Part shown: positions 1 to 6,868 of the stretch, piece after piece
Layout: each line of letters starts with the position of its first letter
Numbering within the stretch: position 1 is the stretch's first letter
NCBI GenBank assembly: GCA_015232795.1
Contig: JADFYX010000050.1
Coordinates: 1 to 11,867 of the forward strand
Source: Magnetococcales bacterium
Lineage (GTDB): Bacteria > Pseudomonadota > Magnetococcia > Magnetococcales > JADFYX01
Direction: 5' to 3'
Length of the DNA stretch: 11,867 nt
Position numbers and translations under genes: made by a program
Notes under the pieces: generated by a model
What the model saw: the letters and a program-made list of their open reading frames with translations, nothing else
What the model was told of the DNA's origin: nothing
Database searches by the model: none

Positions 1-238
1 TATCCATTTTTATCATCTTTATTGTAATTTTTTTTGTTTAAATATTTCATATAAATCAAAAAGTAAGAAAGAATGTCCATAATTTATTAAAATCTATGTA
101 TACATAGATTAAATTTTTTTTTAGTATGTAAGTAGATTTAAAATATTTATGTCGCCATTAAGTCAGCTTTCGTCAACTGTAAAAAAGTATTTCTTGGGGG
201 CAGTTGATAACCATCTATTTGCCTGTTAGGGACCATAT
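1..238. other. AT-rich intergenic region upstream of the LysR-type gene
   Basis: No coding region is seen here. The stretch is strongly AT-rich. Apart from the palindrome at 91-110 and its T-run, it holds a good ribosome binding site, AGGGA at 228-232, six bases before the ATG at 239. I could not pick a convincing -35/-10 pair. Confidence 0.6.
91..110. promoter_or_regulatory. Perfect 20-bp palindrome followed by a T-run
   Basis: AATCTATGTATACATAGATT is a perfect inverted repeat with no spacer. It lies 128 bp before the LysR-type gene and is followed by AAA and nine T residues (114-122). It could be an operator for a dimeric regulator, possibly the adjacent LysR-type protein acting on itself. 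It could also be a weak AT-rich terminator for a gene to the left of the window. The symmetry is seen directly; the role is inferred. Confidence 0.45.
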
Positions 239-1156
239 ATGAGCTTTTCTGATACACGTTTGCGGGTTTTCCATGCAGTTGCCAAACATCTATCTTTTAC
301 CAGAGCAGCCGAGGAGTTGTACCTGACTCAACCAGCCGTTACTTTTCAAATACGGCAACTCGAGGAGCATTTTGACACACGCCTTTTTGATAGACACCAC
401 AACCGCATCACCATGACCGAAGCTGGGGTTATGGTTTTTAACTATACCGAACGTATTCTAGAGCTATACCGTGAGACAGACAAGGCTATCAATGAGATGA
501 CTGGTATGACTCGTGGTATTGTTAAGCTGGGGGCATCTACCACCATTGGCGAGTATATTCTACCAGTGATACTGAGCAGTTACCATGAACAGTTTCCCGA
601 TGTACGGATACGTATGACTGTGGATAATACCCGTTTAATTGTGCGTAAGCTAGAGGATGCCACAATTGATTTAGGCATGGTAGAGGGGCCGGTACAAAAT
701 AAAAATATTCATATTGTTCCCTGTGTTGAGGATGAGTTGATAGTTGCCCTTCCCATAAACCATCCCCTCTCAAACATGAGTGAAATTCCTCTATCTAAAC
801 TAAAAGAGTATCCTTTTGTCTCTCGTGAAGAAGGTTCTGGTACTCGTGAGGTCATTGCCGAACATCTTAAGAAAAACGGTGTCAACTACGATGATCTTGA
901 TATGGTTCTAGAGTTAGGCACTACGGAATCTGTCAAAGCGGCTATTGAGGGCAATGTTGGGTTTAGTATTGTATCTAGTTTATCCATACGCAAGGAGCTA
1001 CGCCTAAAAAGCCTTACTGCTCACCGCATTAAGGGAGTCTCCATGAAGCGTATGCTTAATTTTGTCTATCAAAAGCAGAAATTCCGCTCCAAAGCTGTGG
1101 AGGAGATGCTTAATTTTGCCAAAACCAAGTGCAAGGATATGGTTGTCGAGGTCTAA
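239..1156 (+). CDS. LysR-type transcriptional regulator (CysB/CbbR-like architecture)
   Basis: This is a DNA-binding regulator of the LysR family, 305 aa, the usual length. Residues 1-60 form the winged helix-turn-helix, with the family signature around SFTRAAEELYLTQPAVTFQI (19-38). A linker helix follows (about 61-90). From about residue 93 (VKLGASTTIGEYILP) comes a two-lobed periplasmic-binding-like effector domain, including the EEGSGTR ligand-loop motif typical of the CysB/CbbR/YwfM-like branch. The ATG at 239 has a ribosome binding site (AGGGA, 228-232). The gene stands alone on this strand and converges on dnaQ, so the target is not evident from neighbours. LysR proteins often regulate a divergent gene, but whatever lies upstream is outside the window. 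Family assignment is secure; effector and target are unknown. Confidence 0.93.
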   Translation: MSFSDTRLRVFHAVAKHLSFTRAAEELYLTQPAVTFQIRQLEEHFDTRLFDRHHNRITMTEAGVMVFNYTERILELYRETDKAINEMTGMTRGIVKLGASTTIGEYILPVILSSYHEQFPDVRIRMTVDNTRLIVRKLEDATIDLGMVEGPVQNKNIHIVPCVEDELIVALPINHPLSNMSEIPLSKLKEYPFVSREEGSGTREVIAEHLKKNGVNYDDLDMVLELGTTESVKAAIEGNVGFSIVSSLSIRKELRLKSLTAHRIKGVSMKRMLNFVYQKQKFRSKAVEEMLNFAKTKCKDMVVEV

Positions 1157-1158
1157 GG

Positions 1159-1178
1159 GCAGTAGCTGCACTGGTTTT
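1159..1178 (+). terminator. Weak hairpin plus T-run after the LysR-type gene
   Basis: A short stem (GCAG-TAG-CTGC, or alternatively CAGT-AGCTGC-ACTG) is followed by GGTTTTT, three bases past the LysR stop codon. The stem is only 4 bp in either pairing, so this is a marginal rho-independent terminator. Confidence 0.25.
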
Positions 1179-1213
1179 TAAGTGTTGGGAAATAGTTTTT
1201 GTTGTAAATAGGG

Positions 1214-1933
1214 TTAAGCCGTCCAGAGGGAGTTGCCGGATTTTTTACTTAAAATTTGTAGAAACTCCTGGTGACTCTTCTCATCTTCACTGTTTATAGG
1301 CCATGTGCGCCTGGGGAATTGCAGAGGCTGCAGCTGGCTGTTTGTTTTAGAAGATTTACTATCATTATTTCTTGCATCGTCACCATTGTTATCTGTTGAT
1401 AAGCCAAAATCAAGATTAAACTGATTACCTCCCATCAGTTCAATATAGACCTCCGCCAACAGTTCAGAGTCTAACAAAGCTCCATGAAATGTCCGGTTGG
1501 AGTTGTCTATTTTGTAGCGTCTACACAGAGCATCCAAGCTGGCTGGTGAGCCGGGATATTTTTTTCTAGCCATGGACAAAGTATCAATGGCTCGGTCAGA
1601 TTTGATTATTGGCAGGCCTGCTCTTTTTAGCTCCGAATTTAAAAATCCCATATCAAAACTGGCGTTATGGATCACCAATTTAGCATTTTTTATAAAAGCA
1701 AGAAAATCTTTAGCAATATCGGCAAAACGGGGGGCATCTGCCACTTGTTCATTGGTAATACCGTGGATCTTGGTGGCCTCACGGGGGATTTCCATATCTG
1801 GGTTGAGGTACCACTGTCGCTGATCACCTTTACGATAGTTAACAAGCTCTATACAGCCAATCTCAACAATACGATGTCCTTCGTTTGGGGATATTCCTGT
1901 GGTTTCTGTATCTAAAATTATCAGACGTTCCAT
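1214..1933 (-). CDS. dnaQ: DNA polymerase III epsilon subunit, 3'-5' proofreading exonuclease
   Basis: This is the proofreading subunit of the replicative polymerase, a DnaQ-type DEDDh exonuclease of 239 aa. The N-terminal catalytic domain (1-165) has Exo I DTETTG with D8 and E10, the HGIT motif at 57-60, Exo II HNASFD with D94, and Exo III-epsilon with H150 and D155. These match the metal ligands and general base of E. coli DnaQ (D12, E14, D103, H162, D167). A low-complexity N/D/S-rich linker (about 178-203) leads to a C-terminal peptide ending HQEFLQILSKKSGNSLW, which resembles the E. coli tail that binds the alpha subunit. That tail separates true DnaQ from generic exonucleases. The ATG at 1931-1933 has no strong ribosome binding site. 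It lies 21 nt after the gshA stop codon, so the two are probably co-transcribed with gshA first. Confidence 0.93.
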   Translation of the reverse strand: MERLIILDTETTGISPNEGHRIVEIGCIELVNYRKGDQRQWYLNPDMEIPREATKIHGITNEQVADAPRFADIAKDFLAFIKNAKLVIHNASFDMGFLNSELKRAGLPIIKSDRAIDTLSMARKKYPGSPASLDALCRRYKIDNSNRTFHGALLDSELLAEVYIELMGGNQFNLDFGLSTDNNGDDARNNDSKSSKTNSQLQPLQFPRRTWPINSEDEKSHQEFLQILSKKSGNSLWTA

Positions 1934-1954
1934 ATTAAACCGCTAAATCTTGAA

Positions 1955-3352
1955 TTATTTGCACTTAGCAAAAAACGATTCAAACTTTTCCTCTTTAAAT
2001 ACCGGATCAACACTGCCTTCCCAACGGTTATAATAGGCATCTAACAAACGGTCGGCTGGTGAAATACCGCTTTCGGCGATTTGAAACAGGCTTTTTAAAT
2101 AGATGGTTTCGTTACAACCATCTTCATTTTGACAATCTTGAGCAGCAAGACCTGCACGGGACCATTTTAGAACATTCAAAGCCAGTTGTTGCAGGGTATT
2201 GCCATCTGGAGTTTTGGTTTTAAGTCCATGACGTGGTACCTCAGCTACAATTCTTGCTCTATCTTCAATGCTCCAATCCGCCACTAAATCCCAAGCTGCT
2301 TGTAAGGAGTCAGAGTTATAGAGCAGACCTTTCCATAAGGCTGGTAAGGCACAAATAGATTGGGAATTACCAGCATCAGCACCCCTTGCTTCCAGGTATT
2401 GTTTCAGACGTACATCCGGGAACAGGGTCGAGAGATGTATCTCCCAATCTTCTATAGTGGGATAAAGTCCCGGTTGGTCAGGCAATCGACCTGCCAAAAA
2501 CTCACGAAAGGGAACTCCACCACCACTACTGTAGTTACCATTTTGGTAACGAAACAGCATGGGAATATCCAAGGCGTAGTCAACATATCTCTCAAAGCCA
2601 AAATCGTCATCAAAGACAAATGGCAAAAGACCGCAGCGGTCAGGGTCGGTAAACCGCCATATCTCAGCACGAAATGATTGAAAACCGTTAGGTTTGCCAT
2701 CAAAAAATGGAGAGTTGGCAAATAGGGCTGTTGCTACAGGTTGCAGAGCCAACAGCAAGCGAAATTTTGCTACCATGTCAGCTTCACTAGCATAATCCAT
2801 GTTAGCTTGAACCGTTGCAGTGCGGGTCATCATATCCAAGCTGTGGCGACCTTTTTGCGGAAGATATTGTCGCATAATTGTATAGCGACCTTTGGGCATC
2901 CAGGGTATTTTATCAAAACTCCATTTTGGTTGGGTTCCAATTCCCAAAAAGGTGATGCCAAGCTGTTTGCAGACACCAGCCAACTGGTCAAGATGTTCAT
3001 TTATCTCATTTTGGGTCTGGTGAATGGTCTCCAAGGGTGCGCCGGAAAGCTCTAATTGGCCTCCTGGTTCCAATGTAACACCCGCCAACCCTTTTTTAAG
3101 AGCAATGAGTTTTCCCTTCTCTTTTATTGGCTGCCAGCCGTAAATATCTGCCATACTCTGCAATATGTTTTGTATGCCTTGGGGAGAATCATGGGAGATA
3201 GGGGAGAGGTCGGAGCGACAAAAACCAAATTTTTCGTGTTCAGTGCCAATACGCCAATCTTTCTGCGGTTTATTACCAGCCTCAAACCAGGATATAAGAT
3301 CAATGCGGGAAAGAGTCGGGATATTTGAATGGTTAATTTTATCAGGTGTCAT
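1955..3352 (-). CDS. gshA: Glutamate-cysteine ligase, plant/alphaproteobacterial type (GCS2 family)
   Basis: It catalyses ATP-dependent joining of L-glutamate and L-cysteine to gamma-glutamylcysteine, the first and limiting step of glutathione synthesis in the cytosol. At 465 aa it has the length of the plant/alphaproteobacterial class rather than the longer E. coli-type enzyme. Recognisable segments are WRIGTEHEKFGF (33-44), with the acidic metal/substrate residues, VTLEPGGQLELSG (92-104), and the block RTATVQANMDYASE (177-190). Further ones are FFDGKPNGFQSFRAEIW (216-232) and the end motif around SPADRLLDAYYNRWEGSVDP (431-450). The ATG at 3350-3352 lacks a clear Shine-Dalgarno, but the N-terminal length fits the family and no other nearby start exists. 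dnaQ follows after 21 nt. The gene diverges from the potassium channel gene across 176 bp. No second-step enzyme (gshB) is in the window. Confidence 0.94.
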   Translation of the reverse strand: MTPDKINHSNIPTLSRIDLISWFEAGNKPQKDWRIGTEHEKFGFCRSDLSPISHDSPQGIQNILQSMADIYGWQPIKEKGKLIALKKGLAGVTLEPGGQLELSGAPLETIHQTQNEINEHLDQLAGVCKQLGITFLGIGTQPKWSFDKIPWMPKGRYTIMRQYLPQKGRHSLDMMTRTATVQANMDYASEADMVAKFRLLLALQPVATALFANSPFFDGKPNGFQSFRAEIWRFTDPDRCGLLPFVFDDDFGFERYVDYALDIPMLFRYQNGNYSSGGGVPFREFLAGRLPDQPGLYPTIEDWEIHLSTLFPDVRLKQYLEARGADAGNSQSICALPALWKGLLYNSDSLQAAWDLVADWSIEDRARIVAEVPRHGLKTKTPDGNTLQQLALNVLKWSRAGLAAQDCQNEDGCNETIYLKSLFQIAESGISPADRLLDAYYNRWEGSVDPVFKEEKFESFFAKCK

Positions 3353-3442
3353 GGGTAGTCTGAGTTAACAGGTAATAATAAAGTTCAGATCAAGATAGCA
3401 TGTTCGCAGTTAAAGTATATCAATAAAAAGAAAAAAAGCGAC

Positions 3443-3472
3443 TTCACTCTGTCTGTAAATTTGTGTTATATT
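3443..3472 (+). promoter_or_regulatory. Candidate sigma-70 promoter with extended -10 for the channel gene
   Basis: TTCACT (3443-3448) and TATATT (3467-3472) are separated by 18 bp. TGT just before the -10 (3464-3466) makes an extended -10 element. It points at the channel gene, whose start is 57 bp downstream of the -10. Matches are 4/6 and 5/6 to consensus, in an AT-rich region, so this is a suggestion only. Confidence 0.35.
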
Positions 3473-3528
3473 CCGCGTTCAATGTTATGTTTTGTAAAAT
3501 ATCCGGTTTAATAGAATAGGAAATATTT

Positions 3529-5055
3529 GTGAAAAAGAGCGGATATCACCTAATCAAACAGATGTTTTATCATCTTTTGGAGGAGCCGGATAGTCCTGCT
3601 CGTCCTATATTCAATTTAGCCATGATGTTTGTGGTAGTTGGCTCTATAACTGCCATGGTTTTGGAGGTTGATCCTAGCCTTACAATTGAGGAGTTAGAGT
3701 TTTTTTACAAACTGGAAGATATTTTTATTACCATATTTGTTTCAGAATATCTTCTGCGTATCTGGGTCTGCTCTGATGTTGGTGAATCTTATTCATCTGC
3801 CCTCAAACGTTATAACCGTCGTAACCATAACCCCAATAAAATTCGTGCTATCTGGCATGCCATAAGAATAGCTCTAGCACCAAAGCTGGCCTGGATGGTT
3901 CAGCCCCTTGCCATTGTCGATCTGCTGGCCATCTTACCTGTTTTTAGAGTTTTCCGGCTGTTTCGTGTGCTGCGGGTTTTGCGGGTTTTAAAGTTATTTC
4001 GTTACTCCCGGCGGTTATCCTTCTTTGGCAGTATTGTCAAAGAGAGGTCTTACGAAATTTTCTCTCTTATTACAGTTGCAATTGTGGTCTGGGGCATGGT
4101 TGCTGTAGCTTTCTTCGTTGTCGAGAGGGGGGTAAACCCAAAGATAACCTCTATTTGGGAAGCTGTATATTGGTCTATAATCACTATTACCACCGTAGGT
4201 TATGGTGATATTACTCCAACAACACCAACGGGCCAAACAATTGCTGTTATAGGTACTCTGTTCGGTATGTGGGTAGTGGTCTTTATGACCTCAATTGTGG
4301 TATCCGCTCTTACAGAACGTCTCGTTAATTTAACGGAGATTCGTATGGATAGTCAGATTGATCGTTTTCAAAATCATGTCATTGTGGTTGGTCTTAACTC
4401 ATTAGGTCGAGCAGTTTGTCGAACTTTAGCAGAGGAAAAACAACCTTTTGTTGGGATTGATGATGATGAACATAGGGTAGATCAAGCCAGAAAATTGGGA
4501 TGGATTGCCTTAACAGGTAGTGTGACTGAAGATGAAGATCTCTGGCTACGGGCAGGATTGCGGAGGGCGCAGGGGGTTATAAGCTGCTATGAAGCTGAAG
4601 TAGAAAGCGTCTATATCATCCTGTTGATTCGGGATATAAAGCCAGATTGTTTTATTGTAGCTTGTGGAGCCACCAGAGCTTCAGAAGCCAGGCTGATACG
4701 GGTGGGAGCCAACAAAGTGATATCTCCAGCTCAGATTGGTGGTCTACAGATGGCTAATATGATGCTACGGCCTTCTGCCACCCAATTTTTCGATATGGCC
4801 TTCAGGTCAGATAGTGACGAGGTGGAGATGCAGGAGATGCACATTCCAGCTAATTCACAATTGAATGGTTGTAAACTAAATAAGCTATATACCAACTCAG
4901 AATTTGATGATGTAATTGTTATCGGTTATATGGACAGCCAATCCAAAAACATTCGCTTCAATCCCAAGGGTGATGTATTGCTAAATGCTGGTGATGTTCT
5001 TATCTGTTTTGGTCAATTGGATGACCTGGCCCGCTTTGAAAATGCCTTGAAATAG
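3529..5055 (+). CDS. Voltage-sensor type potassium channel with C-terminal RCK (TrkA-N/TrkA-C) domains
   Basis: This is a predicted inner-membrane K+ channel subunit of 508 aa. Membrane segments S1 (about 27-47) and S2 (about 62-80) are followed by a basic loop (about 90-122) and S3 (about 124-137). S4 carries basic residues every third position: R140, R143, R146, R149, R152, K155, R158. S5 (about 177-197), a pore helix and the K+ selectivity filter TTVGYGD (221-227) follow, then S6 (about 236-260). The cytoplasmic part holds an RCK_N (TrkA-N) Rossmann domain (about 281-400) and an RCK_C domain (about 430-508). The arrangement is that of Kch-like six-segment RCK channels. The RCK glycine motif is degenerate (GLNSLG at 288-293 instead of GxGxxG). 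The start is GTG, supported by AGGA at 3518-3521, seven bases upstream. It is monocistronic and converges on argB with a 2-nt gap. Confidence 0.92.
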   Translation: MKKSGYHLIKQMFYHLLEEPDSPARPIFNLAMMFVVVGSITAMVLEVDPSLTIEELEFFYKLEDIFITIFVSEYLLRIWVCSDVGESYSSALKRYNRRNHNPNKIRAIWHAIRIALAPKLAWMVQPLAIVDLLAILPVFRVFRLFRVLRVLRVLKLFRYSRRLSFFGSIVKERSYEIFSLITVAIVVWGMVAVAFFVVERGVNPKITSIWEAVYWSIITITTVGYGDITPTTPTGQTIAVIGTLFGMWVVVFMTSIVVSALTERLVNLTEIRMDSQIDRFQNHVIVVGLNSLGRAVCRTLAEEKQPFVGIDDDEHRVDQARKLGWIALTGSVTEDEDLWLRAGLRRAQGVISCYEAEVESVYIILLIRDIKPDCFIVACGATRASEARLIRVGANKVISPAQIGGLQMANMMLRPSATQFFDMAFRSDSDEVEMQEMHIPANSQLNGCKLNKLYTNSEFDDVIVIGYMDSQSKNIRFNPKGDVLLNAGDVLICFGQLDDLARFENALK

Positions 5056-5057
5056 AG

Positions 5058-5942
5058 CTAAACCAATACAGTGCCCACACCTTGGTCGGTAAACACCTCT
5101 AACAGTAAAGCGTGCTCAATACGGCCATCAATAATGTGGGCGGAGTTAACCCCGTTGGCCCTGGCATTGACACAGGTTTGCACCTTGGGAATCATACCGC
5201 CTTCAATGGTGCCGTCAGCAATCATTTCTGGCACATCTTCAGGTTTTAGTTTGGTTATTAGGCGACCATTTTTATTTTTTACCCCTAACACATCGGTTAG
5301 CAAAATTAATTTTTCTGCCTTCAAAGCAATAGCTATATGCCCGGCAACTGAGTCCGCATTGATATTATAAGTCTCCCCATTCTCACCAACACCTACCGGT
5401 GCTATTACCGGAATAATGTCTGACGAATTGAACATACCTAAAAGCTTGGTATCAATTCTCTCTACATCGCCAACCCAGCCCAGATCGATAATTTCCGGGG
5501 TTGTTGTTTCTGGCCCGAGACGCACATGTTTGCGTTTTTTGGCAATAATGGTGCGACCATCTTTGCCAGACATTCCTGCTGCCTGACCGCCATTTAAGTT
5601 TATTAAATTAACAATGTCTTTATTAACCTTGCCAGCTAAGACCATCTCTACCACGTTAACGGTCTCTTGGTCGGTGACTCTTAGTCCATCGACAAAGTGG
5701 GCTTTAAGCCCCATTTGCTCCATTATCTTGCCAATTTGCGGGCCACCACCATGTACAACCACCGGGTTGATGCCTACTTGTCGTAATAGAATAATGTTTT
5801 GGGCAAAAGCGGTTTTTAATGATTCATCAACCATGGCGTTACCGCCATATTTGATCACGAAGGTTTTTCCCTCAAAGCGACGCATATAAGGAAGTGCTTC
5901 AATGAGAATACGGGCCTTTTCAACACGTTTATTGATGGTCAT
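5058..5942 (-). CDS. argB: Acetylglutamate kinase
   Basis: It phosphorylates N-acetyl-L-glutamate with ATP, the second step of arginine (ornithine) synthesis, in the cytosol. At 294 aa it is a complete amino acid kinase-family protein. Visible motifs are KYGGNAM (31-37, phosphate-binding lysine and glycine loop), VVHGGGPQIG (62-71), GMSGKDG (123-129), NINAD (193-197), GGMIPK (248-253) and the C-terminal EVFTDQGVGT (282-291). The N-terminal helix (RVEKARILIEALPYMRRF) and the conserved C-terminus are features of the hexameric, arginine-inhibited class, so feedback inhibition is likely by family analogy. The ATG is at 5940-5942, with only a weak upstream AAGAG. No other arg gene is nearby. Its promoter must lie in the roughly 45 bp between the start and the petC terminator, or overlap that terminator. 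Confidence 0.96.
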   Translation of the reverse strand: MTINKRVEKARILIEALPYMRRFEGKTFVIKYGGNAMVDESLKTAFAQNIILLRQVGINPVVVHGGGPQIGKIMEQMGLKAHFVDGLRVTDQETVNVVEMVLAGKVNKDIVNLINLNGGQAAGMSGKDGRTIIAKKRKHVRLGPETTTPEIIDLGWVGDVERIDTKLLGMFNSSDIIPVIAPVGVGENGETYNINADSVAGHIAIALKAEKLILLTDVLGVKNKNGRLITKLKPEDVPEMIADGTIEGGMIPKVQTCVNARANGVNSAHIIDGRIEHALLLEVFTDQGVGTVLV

Positions 5943-5987
5943 AACATTTACTCTTTAACAAGTTGCTAGGTAGAGGCGTCTTAAATA

Positions 5988-6029
5988 TAAACAAAAAAAA
6001 CCCCGCAAATGCGGGGTTTTTTTTGTTTA
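5988..6029 (-). terminator. Rho-independent terminator of the petABC operon, symmetric and overlapping the petC stop
   Basis: The GC core CCCCGC-AAAT-GCGGGG (6001-6016) is flanked by eight A residues on the left and eight T residues on the right. The pairing continues through C/G, AAA/TTT and T/A to make a 19-bp stem. Because both strands carry a T-run it could act in either direction. In context it ends petABC transcription and its outer stem includes the petC stop codon (TAA, 6027-6029). Confidence 0.93.
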
Positions 6030-6854
6030 ATGGGCTTTTGCCCAAATCCGCCGTTTAACCGCATAAAGCATGATGGTAAAGAAGACCAAATAGATTAAAA
6101 CCTTAAACCCTAGAGTTTTACGTTCTACCATGGTTGGTTCAGCAGTCCATGCCATAAAGGTTGTGACATCATGAGACATCTGCTTCAAAGAGCTTTCAGT
6201 ACCATCTGCATATTCAACTGCACCATCGGAGAGAGGAGAAGGCATAGCAAAAAATTGCCCAGGGAAATATTTGTTAAAATTATCCCCATTACCTATACGC
6301 TCCAAAGTATGCTTGACATGTTCAGGATGAGTTGCATCTACATGGAGAACAGGTGCCAACTCCAACGCTTCGGACTTTGATACTGTTTCATCTTCCATGA
6401 CTTTTGCAACCAACTCAGCCTCACCTTCATTGAGATAACCGGTAAGAATGCCATAGACATAATTCTCGTAGCCCTTCCGAGCTTTGGTCATCAAGGAGAG
6501 ATCAGGTGGAATAATACCAAAAGATTCCTTTGCTGAGATAGCATCCATAGCCGATAGCATCTTATCTTTTTTAGTCCGACCCTGGCCTTCAGCCATAGCG
6601 ACTATTTGAGCTTCGGTGTAGCCAAACTGTTTGAGTGATTCAAACTTGATGTATTTAAAGGAGTGGCAACCCATGCATACCTCTACGGCAATTTGCGCGC
6701 CCCGTTTAACAGCCGCATTATCAAATTTACCAAAGGCTCCCTTAAACCCCCACTCCTGAGCGGGAGGATGTACTGCTCCACTAGAGGCAAGCGTTATCTG
6801 GGGAATAAATGCTGCAGCCAATATCGCAACTTGGACAAATTTTAAAATTTTCAT
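6027..6854 (-). CDS. petC: Cytochrome c1, bc1 complex heme subunit
   Basis: This periplasm-facing heme subunit of the ubiquinol-cytochrome c reductase passes electrons from the Rieske protein to a soluble or membrane cytochrome c. The protein has 275 aa. Residues 1-23 form a cleavable signal peptide (hydrophobic core then TLASSGA). The mature N-terminus shows the usual WGFKGAFGKFD segment. The heme-binding motif is CMGCH (60-64). PPDLSL (116-121) and MPSPLSDG (204-211, axial methionine M204) are typical of c1. A C-terminal membrane anchor spans about 249-267, followed by a basic cytoplasmic end. Residues about 143-187 form a charged, probably helical insertion absent from the compact c1 sequences I know. 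The ATG has GGGGAG at 6863-6868, eight bases upstream. It is the last gene of the operon, 14 nt after petB. Confidence 0.95.
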   Translation of the reverse strand: MKILKFVQVAILAAAFIPQITLASSGAVHPPAQEWGFKGAFGKFDNAAVKRGAQIAVEVCMGCHSFKYIKFESLKQFGYTEAQIVAMAEGQGRTKKDKMLSAMDAISAKESFGIIPPDLSLMTKARKGYENYVYGILTGYLNEGEAELVAKVMEDETVSKSEALELAPVLHVDATHPEHVKHTLERIGNGDNFNKYFPGQFFAMPSPLSDGAVEYADGTESSLKQMSHDVTTFMAWTAEPTMVERKTLGFKVLIYLVFFTIMLYAVKRRIWAKAH

Positions 6855-6868
6855 TATTTATTCTCCCC

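Noticed and set aside
2360..3368. Several forward open frames of 67-105 codons opposite gshA
   Set aside because: They are antisense shadows of a well-conserved gene, without ribosome binding sites or recognisable domains.
3421..3440. A-rich tract before the channel gene as a possible terminator of another transcript
   Set aside because: There is no stem next to it; it is more likely an UP-like or simple AT-rich promoter region.
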